The notes beneath the pieces are model-generated. The model searched no databases, was not told where the DNA came from, and was given only the letters and a program-made list of their open reading frames with translations. This document shows, piece by piece, positions 51,629 through 61,700 of a DNA stretch of 64,000 nucleotides. The stretch is from Akkermansiaceae bacterium. Its GTDB lineage: Bacteria > Verrucomicrobiota > Verrucomicrobiia > Verrucomicrobiales > Akkermansiaceae. The DNA is taken from assembly GCA_025363295.1 (NCBI GenBank), contig JANYEC010000074.1, forward strand, positions 1-64,000, written 5' to 3'. The translations under genes were made by a program, and so were the position numbers. Every line of letters starts with the position of its first letter. Position 1 is the stretch's first letter.

Positions 51629-52375
51629 ATGGAAGCGCTCAAATTCGAAATACCTCCTGTGATCTCCCACGATATTGATCCCGCAGAACTCTCTGCGGTT
51701 CTCGCGCCAATGCGTGCGGGGGAGCGACTCCGCGCTCTTTATGACCAGCTCGGTGACCGCCTCGTGGCCACCACCAGTTTTGGGATCCAAGCGGCGGTCA
51801 TGCTGCATTTGATCCACGAACACGCGCCCAAGGTTCCAGTGGTCTTTATTGATACCGGATTTCTATTTCCTGAAACCTATCAATATGCCGAGGAATTGAC
51901 AGCGAAGCTCAACCTTGACCTTAGAATCTATCAACCCACGGTTTCCGCTGCGCGCCTCCAAGCGATCTACGGAAACCTCTGGGAAAACGGCAAAGAAGGT
52001 GCGGATCGCTACGGCCTTATCACCAAAGTGGAGCCGATGAACCGTGCCTTGCGGGAGACAGGAGCGGACGTCTGGCTCAGTGGTCTGCGTCGTTCCCAAT
52101 CGCAGAGCCGAGTGGACCGTCCCTTCGTGGAGCAGCAGAAAAAAACCGTAAAAGCTTATCCGATCCTTGATTGGGCAGACGCGCAGGTCGATCTCTACTT
52201 CTATCAGAATAGCCTTCCACGCCATCCGCTCGCGGAAAAGGGCTATGTGACGATGGGTGATTGGCACAGCACACGTCCTTCCGTAGATGGATCGGCGGAG
52301 TCCACGCGCTTCGACGGTGAAAAGTTCGAGTGCGGCTTGCACCTTGACTCCGGGACTCCAGATTTCCAGATTTGA
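51629..52375 (+). CDS. cysH: Phosphoadenylyl-sulfate reductase
   Basis: 248 aa; ATTSFGIQAAVMLHLI, VVFIDTGFLFPETYQYA, DVWLSGLRRSQSQSR, FECGLH catalytic Cys; no CC-type Fe-S motif seen. Confidence 0.92.
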   Translation: MEALKFEIPPVISHDIDPAELSAVLAPMRAGERLRALYDQLGDRLVATTSFGIQAAVMLHLIHEHAPKVPVVFIDTGFLFPETYQYAEELTAKLNLDLRIYQPTVSAARLQAIYGNLWENGKEGADRYGLITKVEPMNRALRETGADVWLSGLRRSQSQSRVDRPFVEQQKKTVKAYPILDWADAQVDLYFYQNSLPRHPLAEKGYVTMGDWHSTRPSVDGSAESTRFDGEKFECGLHLDSGTPDFQI

Positions 52376-52480
52376 GACAAGATATAAGACTTAATACAAT
52401 CTAATGATCATCAATCGCCGTCACGTAATTATATCTTTTGTGCGTCTTACATCTTGAATTTTTGTGTCTCATTTTTAATC
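52372..52480. repeat. Degenerate heptad repeats arranged as an imperfect inverted repeat
   Basis: gagaca agatataagac on the left; gtcttac atcttga atttttg tgtctca on the right. Confidence 0.5.
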
Positions 52481-52500
52481 TCCAAACCTAACAAATACTC

Positions 52501-53460
52501 ATGAACATCGCCGAAAACATGGTTGCCACCGTTGGTAATACTCCTCTGATCCGCCTTAATCACGTCACCGTCGGTCTCGCCGCCGAGATCTGTGTGAAAG
52601 CCGAATTTTTCAACCCGCTTTTCAGTGTGAAAGACCGGATCGGCAAGGCCATGATCGAAGCCGCTGAGAAAGACGGGTCGCTCAAGCCCGGTGGCCTCAT
52701 CATCGAGCCAACATCCGGGAACACCGGAATTGCTCTCGCCTTCATCGCACGCTCCAAAGGCTATCGCTGTATTTTAACGATGCCTGAGAGTATGTCGATC
52801 GAACGCCGAGTTTTACTCCGTCTGTTAGGCGCAGAAATTGTACTCACCCCGCGTGCCCGAGGCATGAATGGTGCCATCGCGATGGCGAAAAAGTTGATCG
52901 AGGAAAACCCCGGTTCATTCGGTCCGGGACAATTCGACAATCCTGCCAACCCGCAAGTCCACCGCGAGACAACCGCCGAAGAAATCTGGCGCGATACCGA
53001 CGGTGAAGTGGATGTGTTTGTGGCCGCCGTCGGCACGGGTGGCACACTCACCGGTGTGGGGGAGGTTCTAAAATCCCGCCGGGATGTGAAAGTTTTCGCA
53101 GTTGAACCAGTAGGAAGTCCCGTAATCTCGGGGGGCCAACCTGGGCCTCACATGATTCAGGGCATCGGAGCCGGTTTCATCCCAAAAAACCTCAATGTCT
53201 CGGTCATCGACGAGGTCATTCTCGTTTCAAATGAGGATGCAATCGCCACCGCTCAAGCACTTGCCCAACAGGAAGGACTACCCGCAGGAATTTCAACCGG
53301 GGCCAATGTGTGGGCGGCCATCCAGATCGCCAAGCGCCCTGAATTCAAAGGCAAACGAATTGTGACCATTGGATGTTCATCCACCGAGCGCTACCTCTCC
53401 ACCGCACTCGCAGAAAAAGTCCGTGAAGAAGTGGTCAACTTACCGGTTCACGAAATCTAA
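52501..53460 (+). CDS. cysK: Cysteine synthase (O-acetylserine sulfhydrylase)
   Basis: 319 aa; VGNTPLIRLN, EFFNPLFSVKDRIGKAMIEAAE, IEPTSGNTGIALAFIA, VAAVGTGGTLTGVGEVLK. Confidence 0.95.
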   Translation: MNIAENMVATVGNTPLIRLNHVTVGLAAEICVKAEFFNPLFSVKDRIGKAMIEAAEKDGSLKPGGLIIEPTSGNTGIALAFIARSKGYRCILTMPESMSIERRVLLRLLGAEIVLTPRARGMNGAIAMAKKLIEENPGSFGPGQFDNPANPQVHRETTAEEIWRDTDGEVDVFVAAVGTGGTLTGVGEVLKSRRDVKVFAVEPVGSPVISGGQPGPHMIQGIGAGFIPKNLNVSVIDEVILVSNEDAIATAQALAQQEGLPAGISTGANVWAAIQIAKRPEFKGKRIVTIGCSSTERYLSTALAEKVREEVVNLPVHEI

Positions 53461-53476
53461 CTTTTAAATTGTAAGT

Positions 53477-53516
53477 GACGCCGGTGCTTTCCCGCAAAGC
53501 CCCGGCGTCTTTATTT
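53477..53516 (+). terminator. Intrinsic terminator after cysK
   Basis: gacgccgg tgcttt cccgc aaagcc ccggcgtc stem followed by tttattt. Confidence 0.85.
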
Positions 53517-53535
53517 CTCGATGAAATTTAGAACC

Positions 53536-54162
53536 TCACTTCAGGGTAAGCCCTGCTAGATTCGGCTTAAAGAGGGAATCGGGGAGGGGAGTGTTGATGT
53601 GTGAATTACGGAAAATGGTCCTCACTCGCGACTTGTCTTGGAGTTCAAGTTCGAGCGCTGTTAGTTCGTTTTTGACTGGATCAATATCGAGAAAAATCCA
53701 CGGCACCTGCGAACGCATCCGGCGGTCTTTGGCCTTGAGCGTGTATTGGGAGATGCCAGAGGTGACGCGAGATTCGATGATTTCAAACGCGGATTGAAAA
53801 GCCTCGGGCGACTCGAATGCCTTGCCTGAAAGTAGCGAGAAACGAGCGGCTTGCGGAGAGTCCGCGGAAATCTGCTGGGCGGTTTTTTGCGCAGATTCGA
53901 TCAGTGTTAGAGTTTGTCCATCGGAGACAGCTAGCGTCTCGGCTGGCTCGCCCAGTTGCCAGCGGAACTTCCCAGGCTTCACGAAGGATAGCCGGCCATT
54001 CGCTGAGGTTGGTTCTTTCAAAGCGGGTAGTTTGCGCTCTTGTGTGAAAGTGATGTCAAGCGACTGGATTGATGGTTGGCGCTTGAGCCATGCATCGAGC
54101 ACGGCATTGTCCGCGCGCAGGGTGGCGAGACTGAAAACGACAAATATAATGCTGTGGCGCAT
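53536..54162 (-). CDS. lolA: Outer membrane lipoprotein carrier protein LolA-like
   Basis: 208 aa; LDAWLKRQPSIQSLDITFTQERKLPALKEPTSANGRLSFVKPGKFRWQLGEPAETLAVSDGQTL. Confidence 0.82.
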   Translation of the reverse strand: MRHSIIFVVFSLATLRADNAVLDAWLKRQPSIQSLDITFTQERKLPALKEPTSANGRLSFVKPGKFRWQLGEPAETLAVSDGQTLTLIESAQKTAQQISADSPQAARFSLLSGKAFESPEAFQSAFEIIESRVTSGISQYTLKAKDRRMRSQVPWIFLDIDPVKNELTALELELQDKSRVRTIFRNSHINTPLPDSLFKPNLAGLTLK

Positions 54163-54223
54163 GGTGGGTCCAGTTTCGCGAGTGAGTAGGAAGTTACAAG
54201 TGCGCAGATTTTCCTTATCTGGC

Positions 54224-56188
54224 TTATGGTCGGGTGATTTTGAGGCGAATCATCCGTTTCGGTGCGGTGCTGGCAAGAATGTTGTCACGGGCTTGGAAGC
54301 TGCTATCCGAATTAGTGATGATCACAGCAGGAGTCCAATTCGTTAGATTATCGGTGACTTCGGCGCTCCAGTTGATGTCTGTAGCGGAAATATTTTTAGC
54401 GACCGTTAGAGTGAGATAGCCACTCGTTTGATCGACCACGGCGGTGCTTGCACTGAATGCTTTCGGATCGAGATTCATGGCATATTCAATGAGATTTTGA
54501 AGTTGGTCCGCATCTGGATCGGCGTTTGCTCCGCTGATGTTAGGGTCGGCGAGCTCGCTTGCGTCGAATTTTGCGAAGCGCCATGCATCGAAGGGTTTAT
54601 CCTGAAGGGTCACTGTGGCAAGTTGCGCGGGATTGCTCACGAGGGCGAAATCACTCGCGATCCCCACCGCCACACTGCGACTCCCTTGCGCGACATTGTC
54701 CGCAATGGGAATGACTTGGATGGAGATAGAAGCGAGTCCAGCAGGAATCGTCACGCTGGCGGGGAGTGCTTGAAAATGAGTGCCCGCAACGGCGGTTCCC
54801 CCAATGCTGAGCGGCACATAAAGCGGCAATGTCGCATCACCGCTGCGGGTAATCGTAAAGGTGCCCTGTTGGAGATCGAGTTCCCGAGCGCTGGGGTTAG
54901 TGGCAACGATTTCAACAGAAGGAAGACTGTGCCATGCGAGTGCGAAAGTGGTGGCGACGGCGGAGGTATTCTCCACCACGATCACATAGTCACCGGGAGA
55001 AAGCATAGGCTGATAGACGAGTTCCACGTTATCCAAGTAGCCCACGCTTTCACTGACGAGAGCTCCTTGGGTAAATCCAGAGGCATGATAGAGATGCAAA
55101 TCCAGATCAGCCATGGAGGTGCTCAAGTTTCCCCAGTTAGGGCCTGGGATGTTGTCGGTAACAATTCTGTGCCACGTCATCGCGGCACAGAACGGGGTAG
55201 GGGATGTGCCATTGGGAATTGAGAAAAAATAAGATTTTGTGGAGTTCCCATTCACGCTTTCCGCGCTCCATCCGCGGGATTTTTGCAAGCTGCTAGTCGA
55301 TGCGTTGCCTCTGCCCGCGCGGAGATCGTGATAGGCGTGGTTTATGTTCAGCTCGCCAGCGCCGAAGCGAAGATCGAGTGGGCGATTTGAAGTATTAGCC
55401 CACGTGCCCGCTACGGTGTCTTTCCTCGCTGAAGCCAAGAGGAGTGCTTTGATAACGCGCGGCAGGTCGGCTCCGCTCAGCGAATACGGAGTGGCGGTGA
55501 GTTTCGAATAAAGTAGCCCCGCTGCGCTTGATATCATCGGAGTCGTGAAACTGGTGGCGGACTCCGGCGCAACGATGTCAGGCTTAATTCGACCCGGGGT
55601 ATCAACAGTGGTGAATCCTGCACTGTGTAAACCATCAGTTCGGCCCACTGAAATTGTATGGTATCCCTGCCCAATAAGCTCTGGAAGCACGGTGCTCGAG
55701 CCATTGTTTTCCCCCACCACACAGACGAACCCATCGCGATCAATGGCGAAATCTAAACGCTGGTTCGTTTCTGCTGCGAAAGAATAGGTGGGAGCGATCC
55801 AACTAAGATTTACGACTGCATGCGTTTCCACAGCGGGGGCGGAAAGGCTGCCCACTTTGAGAAACTCGCTGCCCACCCAAGGGCTTGCACTATATAGATC
55901 GACCGGAGTGTTTCCCGATAAGAGGCTCGTTGAATTGCCATAAAAATACGATGCCACCAAGTTTGCGTGATTGCTAACACCAGTGGTTCCCGATTTCACG
56001 GTGAACGTCTTCCCTGTAAAATTGGAACTTACGGTATCAGGCACATAGTTTGCTGCACTTTCGAGGGCCTCCACCTGGGTGAAACCTTGCACCGGCGCGC
56101 CTGGCAATTCAGGCCCCGCGAGCAACTGCAATCTGGTAAAGCCAATTTGATTCTTCCAATCCGCCTGCGCCGTCGCAGCGAAAGACAA
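54224..56188 (-). CDS. Secreted subtilase-like (S8) protein with degenerate catalytic residues
   Basis: 654 aa; GFTQVEALES, SNHANLVASYFYG, PGRIKPDIVAPESATSFTTPMISSAAGLLYSKL; Calx-beta-like and C-terminal verrucomicrobial-style domain; track start is TTG within a probable signal peptide. Confidence 0.65.
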   Translation of the reverse strand: MSFAATAQADWKNQIGFTRLQLLAGPELPGAPVQGFTQVEALESAANYVPDTVSSNFTGKTFTVKSGTTGVSNHANLVASYFYGNSTSLLSGNTPVDLYSASPWVGSEFLKVGSLSAPAVETHAVVNLSWIAPTYSFAAETNQRLDFAIDRDGFVCVVGENNGSSTVLPELIGQGYHTISVGRTDGLHSAGFTTVDTPGRIKPDIVAPESATSFTTPMISSAAGLLYSKLTATPYSLSGADLPRVIKALLLASARKDTVAGTWANTSNRPLDLRFGAGELNINHAYHDLRAGRGNASTSSLQKSRGWSAESVNGNSTKSYFFSIPNGTSPTPFCAAMTWHRIVTDNIPGPNWGNLSTSMADLDLHLYHASGFTQGALVSESVGYLDNVELVYQPMLSPGDYVIVVENTSAVATTFALAWHSLPSVEIVATNPSARELDLQQGTFTITRSGDATLPLYVPLSIGGTAVAGTHFQALPASVTIPAGLASISIQVIPIADNVAQGSRSVAVGIASDFALVSNPAQLATVTLQDKPFDAWRFAKFDASELADPNISGANADPDADQLQNLIEYAMNLDPKAFSASTAVVDQTSGYLTLTVAKNISATDINWSAEVTDNLTNWTPAVIITNSDSSFQARDNILASTAPKRMIRLKITRP

Positions 56189-56326
56189 AACCCCACCGAC
56201 GAAAGCCAGAAAAACCCCTCGCCCATCCAGACATGTCGATCCTTGGAAATGTAATAACTTGATCGCAAAACATACCTCGCGTCATCAAAGAATCAAGACG
56301 CTTTCCCTTTTATCCGCGCAGGTTAG

Positions 56327-58693
56327 TCACTGGGTTTTCCAACCTGGCAGGAGAAAAATCGAAACGCCCATACTCAGGACAATGCCGATCACCGAAACAA
56401 TTCCCAAGCTCACTAAAGCATCGCTCGATGAAAATACCAGCGAACCAAAACCTATTACATTGGAGGCACCACAGAAAAGCAGCGCCTTCCCCGTGCCTTG
56501 CCAGAGTTCCTGATAGTCGCCATGGGTGCGGCGCAGGCTTAGGGTGACGTGAATCGCATAGTCGATGCCAGTGCCAAGCAGCAGCGGTGTGGCCATTAGA
56601 TTGACAAAATTCCATTTCAGACCAGTCACGCTCATGATAGCTAACAGAATCACCGTGCAGACTACCATCGCGAACAAGGCCAGCATCACATCGCTCGCCC
56701 GGCGGAAGATGACGATCATCATCCCAACGAGCAGAACGAACATAGGCACGAGCATCCGAGCCATGTCCTTACTGACTAACCGGGCGATGGCTGGCTTGAA
56801 AAGTGCCCAGCCGCTGAGCCAGATACCGCCGCCTGTGATGCTGCGGAAAGTTTCATAATCCTTTCCGGCGGGATCGATTCCAGGTGCGGGCTCGATATTT
56901 CCCAAAAGATAGCCACCACCGTTTTCTTTGCGAGATAGGAAAAGCCGCATGACCTCCCGGGCAGACTCGGATTTCGGAAATACGGTGGAACGGACATCAT
57001 TGGATTGGCGGGCCATCGCCTCCAGCACGGACTTCCCTAACGCAAGTCCTTCATCCGTGAAACCCGCAGCATCAGCCTCGCGCAGCAGGCGTTCACGATC
57101 GGCGGCGAAGGAGGCTAACAAAGGGCGGTTCGCGGCTTGGCGTGCTGCATCCGGCCACCAGCCGATGGGGAGTTTCCCCTCGGCGATCGCTCCCGATTTT
57201 TTGATCGATGCGATGCGTCGATTCGCTTCAGTGATGCGCTGGAGCATGTCAGCGTCGTTATCCCCCTCGACGACGATGCCGAGGGATTTTCCGCTCCAGC
57301 TGGGGAAATCCTTTTGGATACGCTCGAAGGATTCCATCGCATTGCTATTCCTTGGGCGCATGATTTTCGAGTCGAACTCAGCACCCGGCATTCCGTGAAT
57401 TAGCAGGGTCGCGATGGCGGAGAGAACCAAGACGCCCGTGATAGACCATGCGAGTTTGTGGCGTGGTAGAAATTTTCCTGAACCCTTGGCAGGCGCGCGA
57501 TTCACTCCGAACTTCGCGACAAAAGGCAGATAGATCACTAACATCAGGATACCCGCCGCTGCTAGACCGATGGCAACAATGGTGCCGAGCTGGGCCATGC
57601 CTGGAAGCCCACCAAGATTGAGTGCCATGAAAACGACAGTGGTGGTAATGGCACCGCACATCACCGGCGGGCCCGAGGATTTCCTCAACTCATGTTTGTC
57701 ATGCCCGGCGAGCTTTGCTTCCTGACAAATCACCAGCCCATAGTCCACCGCGAGGCCAATCAGAATTTCGATAGAACTCAGAGCCATGATGCTGAGCTCT
57801 CCATAAAGCCAACCCGCGAGCCCCAGTGCGACGGCGAAAACGATGACAAGCACTCCCACAAGACCTAGCAGAAGACTGAAGCGCCGCTGCATCCACCAGA
57901 AAAGAATCCCTATCAAACCCAGCGTAATACTGATAGATCCGCTCAAATCATATTCCATCGCCACGCCGATCTCAGAGGAAAATGCGGGCTCGCCGGTGAG
58001 ACGGACGTTCAAGCCCTTGCCCTCGCCAGCCTGCCAAGTGGCGGTGGAGGCGCGGATTTTTTTCAGCCATGCATCGGCTTCACGATAACCTTTGATCTCG
58101 CCCGGGGCATCAGCAAAAAGCAGGTGTGAGCGGCCATCGGGACTTTCAAATGCCTCACCACCTTGCTCGGAGGATGTTAGCGCAGTGACAGATGGATGAT
58201 CGAGGAAACCAAACGGATCGTGAGCTAGCATCACCATCGAAAGACCCTCCATGGCCGTGCCGACTTTCTCTAACGAGGCTTTCACCGTCGCATTCGAATT
58301 TGCTGGCGATAGCCGCGCCGCCTGCACTTGGGTGGCAGCAGAATCGCCATTAAGCCAGAGATAAGCCAGCAGCTCTGCGATGCCCTCGGGCTCGTCGCTC
58401 CAGCGCGGTTTCCAACGGGCGCGTTTCACCACTCCATCGGCCTTCAGGTGCTTTGCTAAAGACTCAGCTGCTGCTGGCATGCTTCCTTCATCTGCCTCGC
58501 CTCCTTCGATGAGCATGATTAACTCGTTGTCGCGGGAAAACGCTTGATGAAACGCCTTCAAGCCCTTCACCTCGGGTAGATCGGCGGGCATCATCGAGAG
58601 GATGTCCGTGTCGAAGCGCAACCGTAACAGACCGGAAGATGCTGCTAGAATCGAGACGACAAGAATAATGGGAACAGCCAAGCGGCGCAGCAT
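56327..58693 (-). CDS. RND/MMPL-family exporter
   Basis: Start MLRRLAVPIILVVSILAASSGLLRLRFDTDILSMMPAD at 58693; two clusters of TM helices, GLAVDYGLVICQEAK and GTGIDYAIHVTLSLR motifs. Confidence 0.88.
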   Translation of the reverse strand: MLRRLAVPIILVVSILAASSGLLRLRFDTDILSMMPADLPEVKGLKAFHQAFSRDNELIMLIEGGEADEGSMPAAAESLAKHLKADGVVKRARWKPRWSDEPEGIAELLAYLWLNGDSAATQVQAARLSPANSNATVKASLEKVGTAMEGLSMVMLAHDPFGFLDHPSVTALTSSEQGGEAFESPDGRSHLLFADAPGEIKGYREADAWLKKIRASTATWQAGEGKGLNVRLTGEPAFSSEIGVAMEYDLSGSISITLGLIGILFWWMQRRFSLLLGLVGVLVIVFAVALGLAGWLYGELSIMALSSIEILIGLAVDYGLVICQEAKLAGHDKHELRKSSGPPVMCGAITTTVVFMALNLGGLPGMAQLGTIVAIGLAAAGILMLVIYLPFVAKFGVNRAPAKGSGKFLPRHKLAWSITGVLVLSAIATLLIHGMPGAEFDSKIMRPRNSNAMESFERIQKDFPSWSGKSLGIVVEGDNDADMLQRITEANRRIASIKKSGAIAEGKLPIGWWPDAARQAANRPLLASFAADRERLLREADAAGFTDEGLALGKSVLEAMARQSNDVRSTVFPKSESAREVMRLFLSRKENGGGYLLGNIEPAPGIDPAGKDYETFRSITGGGIWLSGWALFKPAIARLVSKDMARMLVPMFVLLVGMMIVIFRRASDVMLALFAMVVCTVILLAIMSVTGLKWNFVNLMATPLLLGTGIDYAIHVTLSLRRTHGDYQELWQGTGKALLFCGASNVIGFGSLVFSSSDALVSLGIVSVIGIVLSMGVSIFLLPGWKTQ

Positions 58694-58778
58694 GCCGCTA
58701 CTCAATCGACAAATCCCGCCAACGGAAAACTGAATTTCAAAAATCTCCGACGGGCAACACGTTTTCCGTCTGCTAGAA

Positions 58779-61700
58779 TCAGGTCGCCTTCGCATCCACC
58801 GGGATCGATGCCGCCTCATGCAACTCCTCCGCCGCTTCGAGTTCCGCATGTTCTTTGGCGATGACGCGGACAAGCTTGCGAACGCTTTCCTCCCAATTAG
58901 AGAGCAACTTCTTTGCCTGATGGCTACCGGTTCGCTCGAGGTGGAGTTCGATGAGAGATCTGATTTCGGCAATGTCCTGGGCTCGTTTGATCGGCAAGGC
59001 GACCACCATCTCGGAATTCACCCGCGAGAAAAATTTGCCATCCACGTCGTAAACATAAGCGGTGCCGCCAGACATTCCGGCGCCGAAGTTTTTCCCGGTT
59101 TTGCCAAGAATAACCACCTTGCCATTGGTCATGTATTCGCAGCCATGATCGCCCACGCCTTCCACGACGGTGGTGGCTCCTGAGTTTCTCACGGCAAAAC
59201 GCTCACCCGCGCGACCGTTTGCAAACAGCTTGCCACCGGTCGCCCCGTAAAGGCAGGTGTTGCCACAAATGGTGTTGGTGGCGGCTTCAAATTTCGCGGT
59301 CTTGGAAACTCGGATGATGATTTCGCCCGCAGCCATGCCTTTGCCGACGTAATCATTTGCCTCGCCGATGAGTTCGAGTTTGATGCCGGAAACGAGGAAG
59401 CAGCCGAAGGACTGCCCCGCGCTGCCACGGCAGGTGATATGAATCGAGTTGGCCGGCAAGCTGCGATCGCCATGCACCTCCGCAATCCGGCCAGCGAGGC
59501 GGGTCCCGATGTTGCGATCCGTGTTGACAACTTCGTAGCTAAGTGCAGTTGGCGGGCGATCCGGGAGGAGTTTGACGGCGTTGAGAATCTCTTCTGGGAC
59601 GGAATCAGGGCCGTATTCTGGAGACTGCTGGTTCTGGATGCCCGAAACTGCGGACACGAGATCGGAAAGGATTCGTAGGTCGAGTGCAGGCTTGGCGAGA
59701 CCATCGTTGCGATCCTTCGAGCAGATTCGAGAAATGGACTCGGGGGATTTTCCGGAATTTTCTGCTAGTGTAGGGACGACATCCTTGAGAAGGGCACTGA
59801 GATCGAGGGTATTTGCCTTCGGGTGATCGGTGACGTGGCGCTGCACCAGAAATTCCGGGCGGCCGATTAATTCATCCAGAGTGCGAACGCCAATACGGGC
59901 CATGATGCCGCGGGCTTCATCGGCGACGGCGGTGAAGTAGTTGATGACCATTTCCGGCGTGCCTTTGAACTTGGCGCGGAATTTTGGATCCGTCGTAGCA
60001 ATGCCGACCGGGCAGGTATTCAAGTGGCACTTGCGGACGTAAACGCAGCCCATGGCGATCATGGCGGTGGTGCCGAAGTTGAATTGCTCGGCTCCGAGGA
60101 TCGCGGCGATCACGACGTCGCGGCCATTGCGGATGCCACCATCCGTGCGGAGGACGACACGGTCGCGGAGATTATTGATGAGTAGGGTTTGCTGAGCCTC
60201 GGCAAGTCCGAGTTCCCATGGCGAGCCGGCGTGTTTGGTGGAGGAAAGTGGAGATGCGCCTGTTCCTCCATCATGGCCGGAAATGAGGATATTGTCGGCG
60301 GACGCTTTGGCACAGCCGGAGGCGACAGTGCCCACGCCGGACTCCGCCACCAATTTCACCGTGATCCGAGCGCGTGGATTGACTTCTTTGAGGTCGTGAA
60401 TGAGCTGCGCCAGATCCTCGATGGAGTAAATATCGTGATGCGGAGGCGGTGAAATGAGCTGAACTCCAGGTTGGGTGTTTCTCAAACGGGCGATTAAAGC
60501 ATTCACTTTATGGCCCGGAAGTTGCCCTCCTTCACCGGGCTTCGCGCCCTGGGCCATCTTGATCTCCAACTCCGCAGCATTGACGAGATAGTAGGCCGAA
60601 ACACCAAAGCGACCCGATGCCACCTGCTTGATGTAGGATCGCGCAAAATCGCCATTAGGATACGGCTTATAGCGCACTGGATCTTCACCGCCCTCGCCAG
60701 AGTCTGATTTACCGCCGATGCGGTTCATCGCGATGGCAAGCGTCTCGTGAGCCTCGGGAGAAAGCGCTCCGAGGGACATCGCGGCAGTGGTGAAACGGCG
60801 GCGGATACTCTCCATCGACTCAACTTCTTCGAGCGGAATCGGGCCGCTACTTGCAGAGACGAAATCGACCAAATCTTTAATTGCTACAGGTTTGGATTCC
60901 AACGATACACGAACATATTCCTCGTAATCCTCGGCACGGCCAGATTTCACGTAGGTATGGAAATTTTTGATGACCTCCGTGGTATAAACATGGCGCTCGC
61001 CTGCTTTGCGGTAGCGGTTGTAACCGGGGTCGCCTAGGTCAAGAGTTTGGCCTTCTAAAACGACTGTTTCAAATGCCGCCCGATGACGGATGATTGACTC
61101 TTCGGCGATTTCAACGAAGCCCACACCGCCGATTTTTGAAGGGACGCCTGTGAAGGAGAAATCGACTACTTCACGGCCGACACCGATGGCCTCAAAAGTC
61201 TGCGCACCTTGGTAAGAGTTCAGTACCGAGATGCCCATCTTGGACATGATCTTGAGAATGCCTTTTTCGAGCGCCTTTCGGTAATTGGTCATCGCTTTTT
61301 GAGCGGTGATCTCCCCGAGCTTGTTTTTACCTGTGTCCCCGGAAACGAGTTGGCGGACGGTGGCGTAGCCGAGATAGGGGCAGATCGCAGTCGCCCCAAA
61401 TCCAAAACAGCAGGCGATTTGATGCACATCGCGAGCCTCGCCAGTTTCCAAGACGATCGAAGCCCGCATCCGCATGCGAATGCGGGTGAGGTGATGGTGC
61501 ACCGTGCCAATCGCCAACAGCATGGGAATCGGGATGCGCGAAGCTGAGGTGGCGCGATCAGAAAGGATCAGAACATTGTTATCTTCCCGGACGGCAGTTT
61601 CCGCTTCCGCGCAGATTTCATCCAAGCGAGCTTTCATGCCAGAGGCACCGCTGGAGCTTAGCCAGGTGCAGTCGATTGTCACAGATGGGAAACCATGCTC

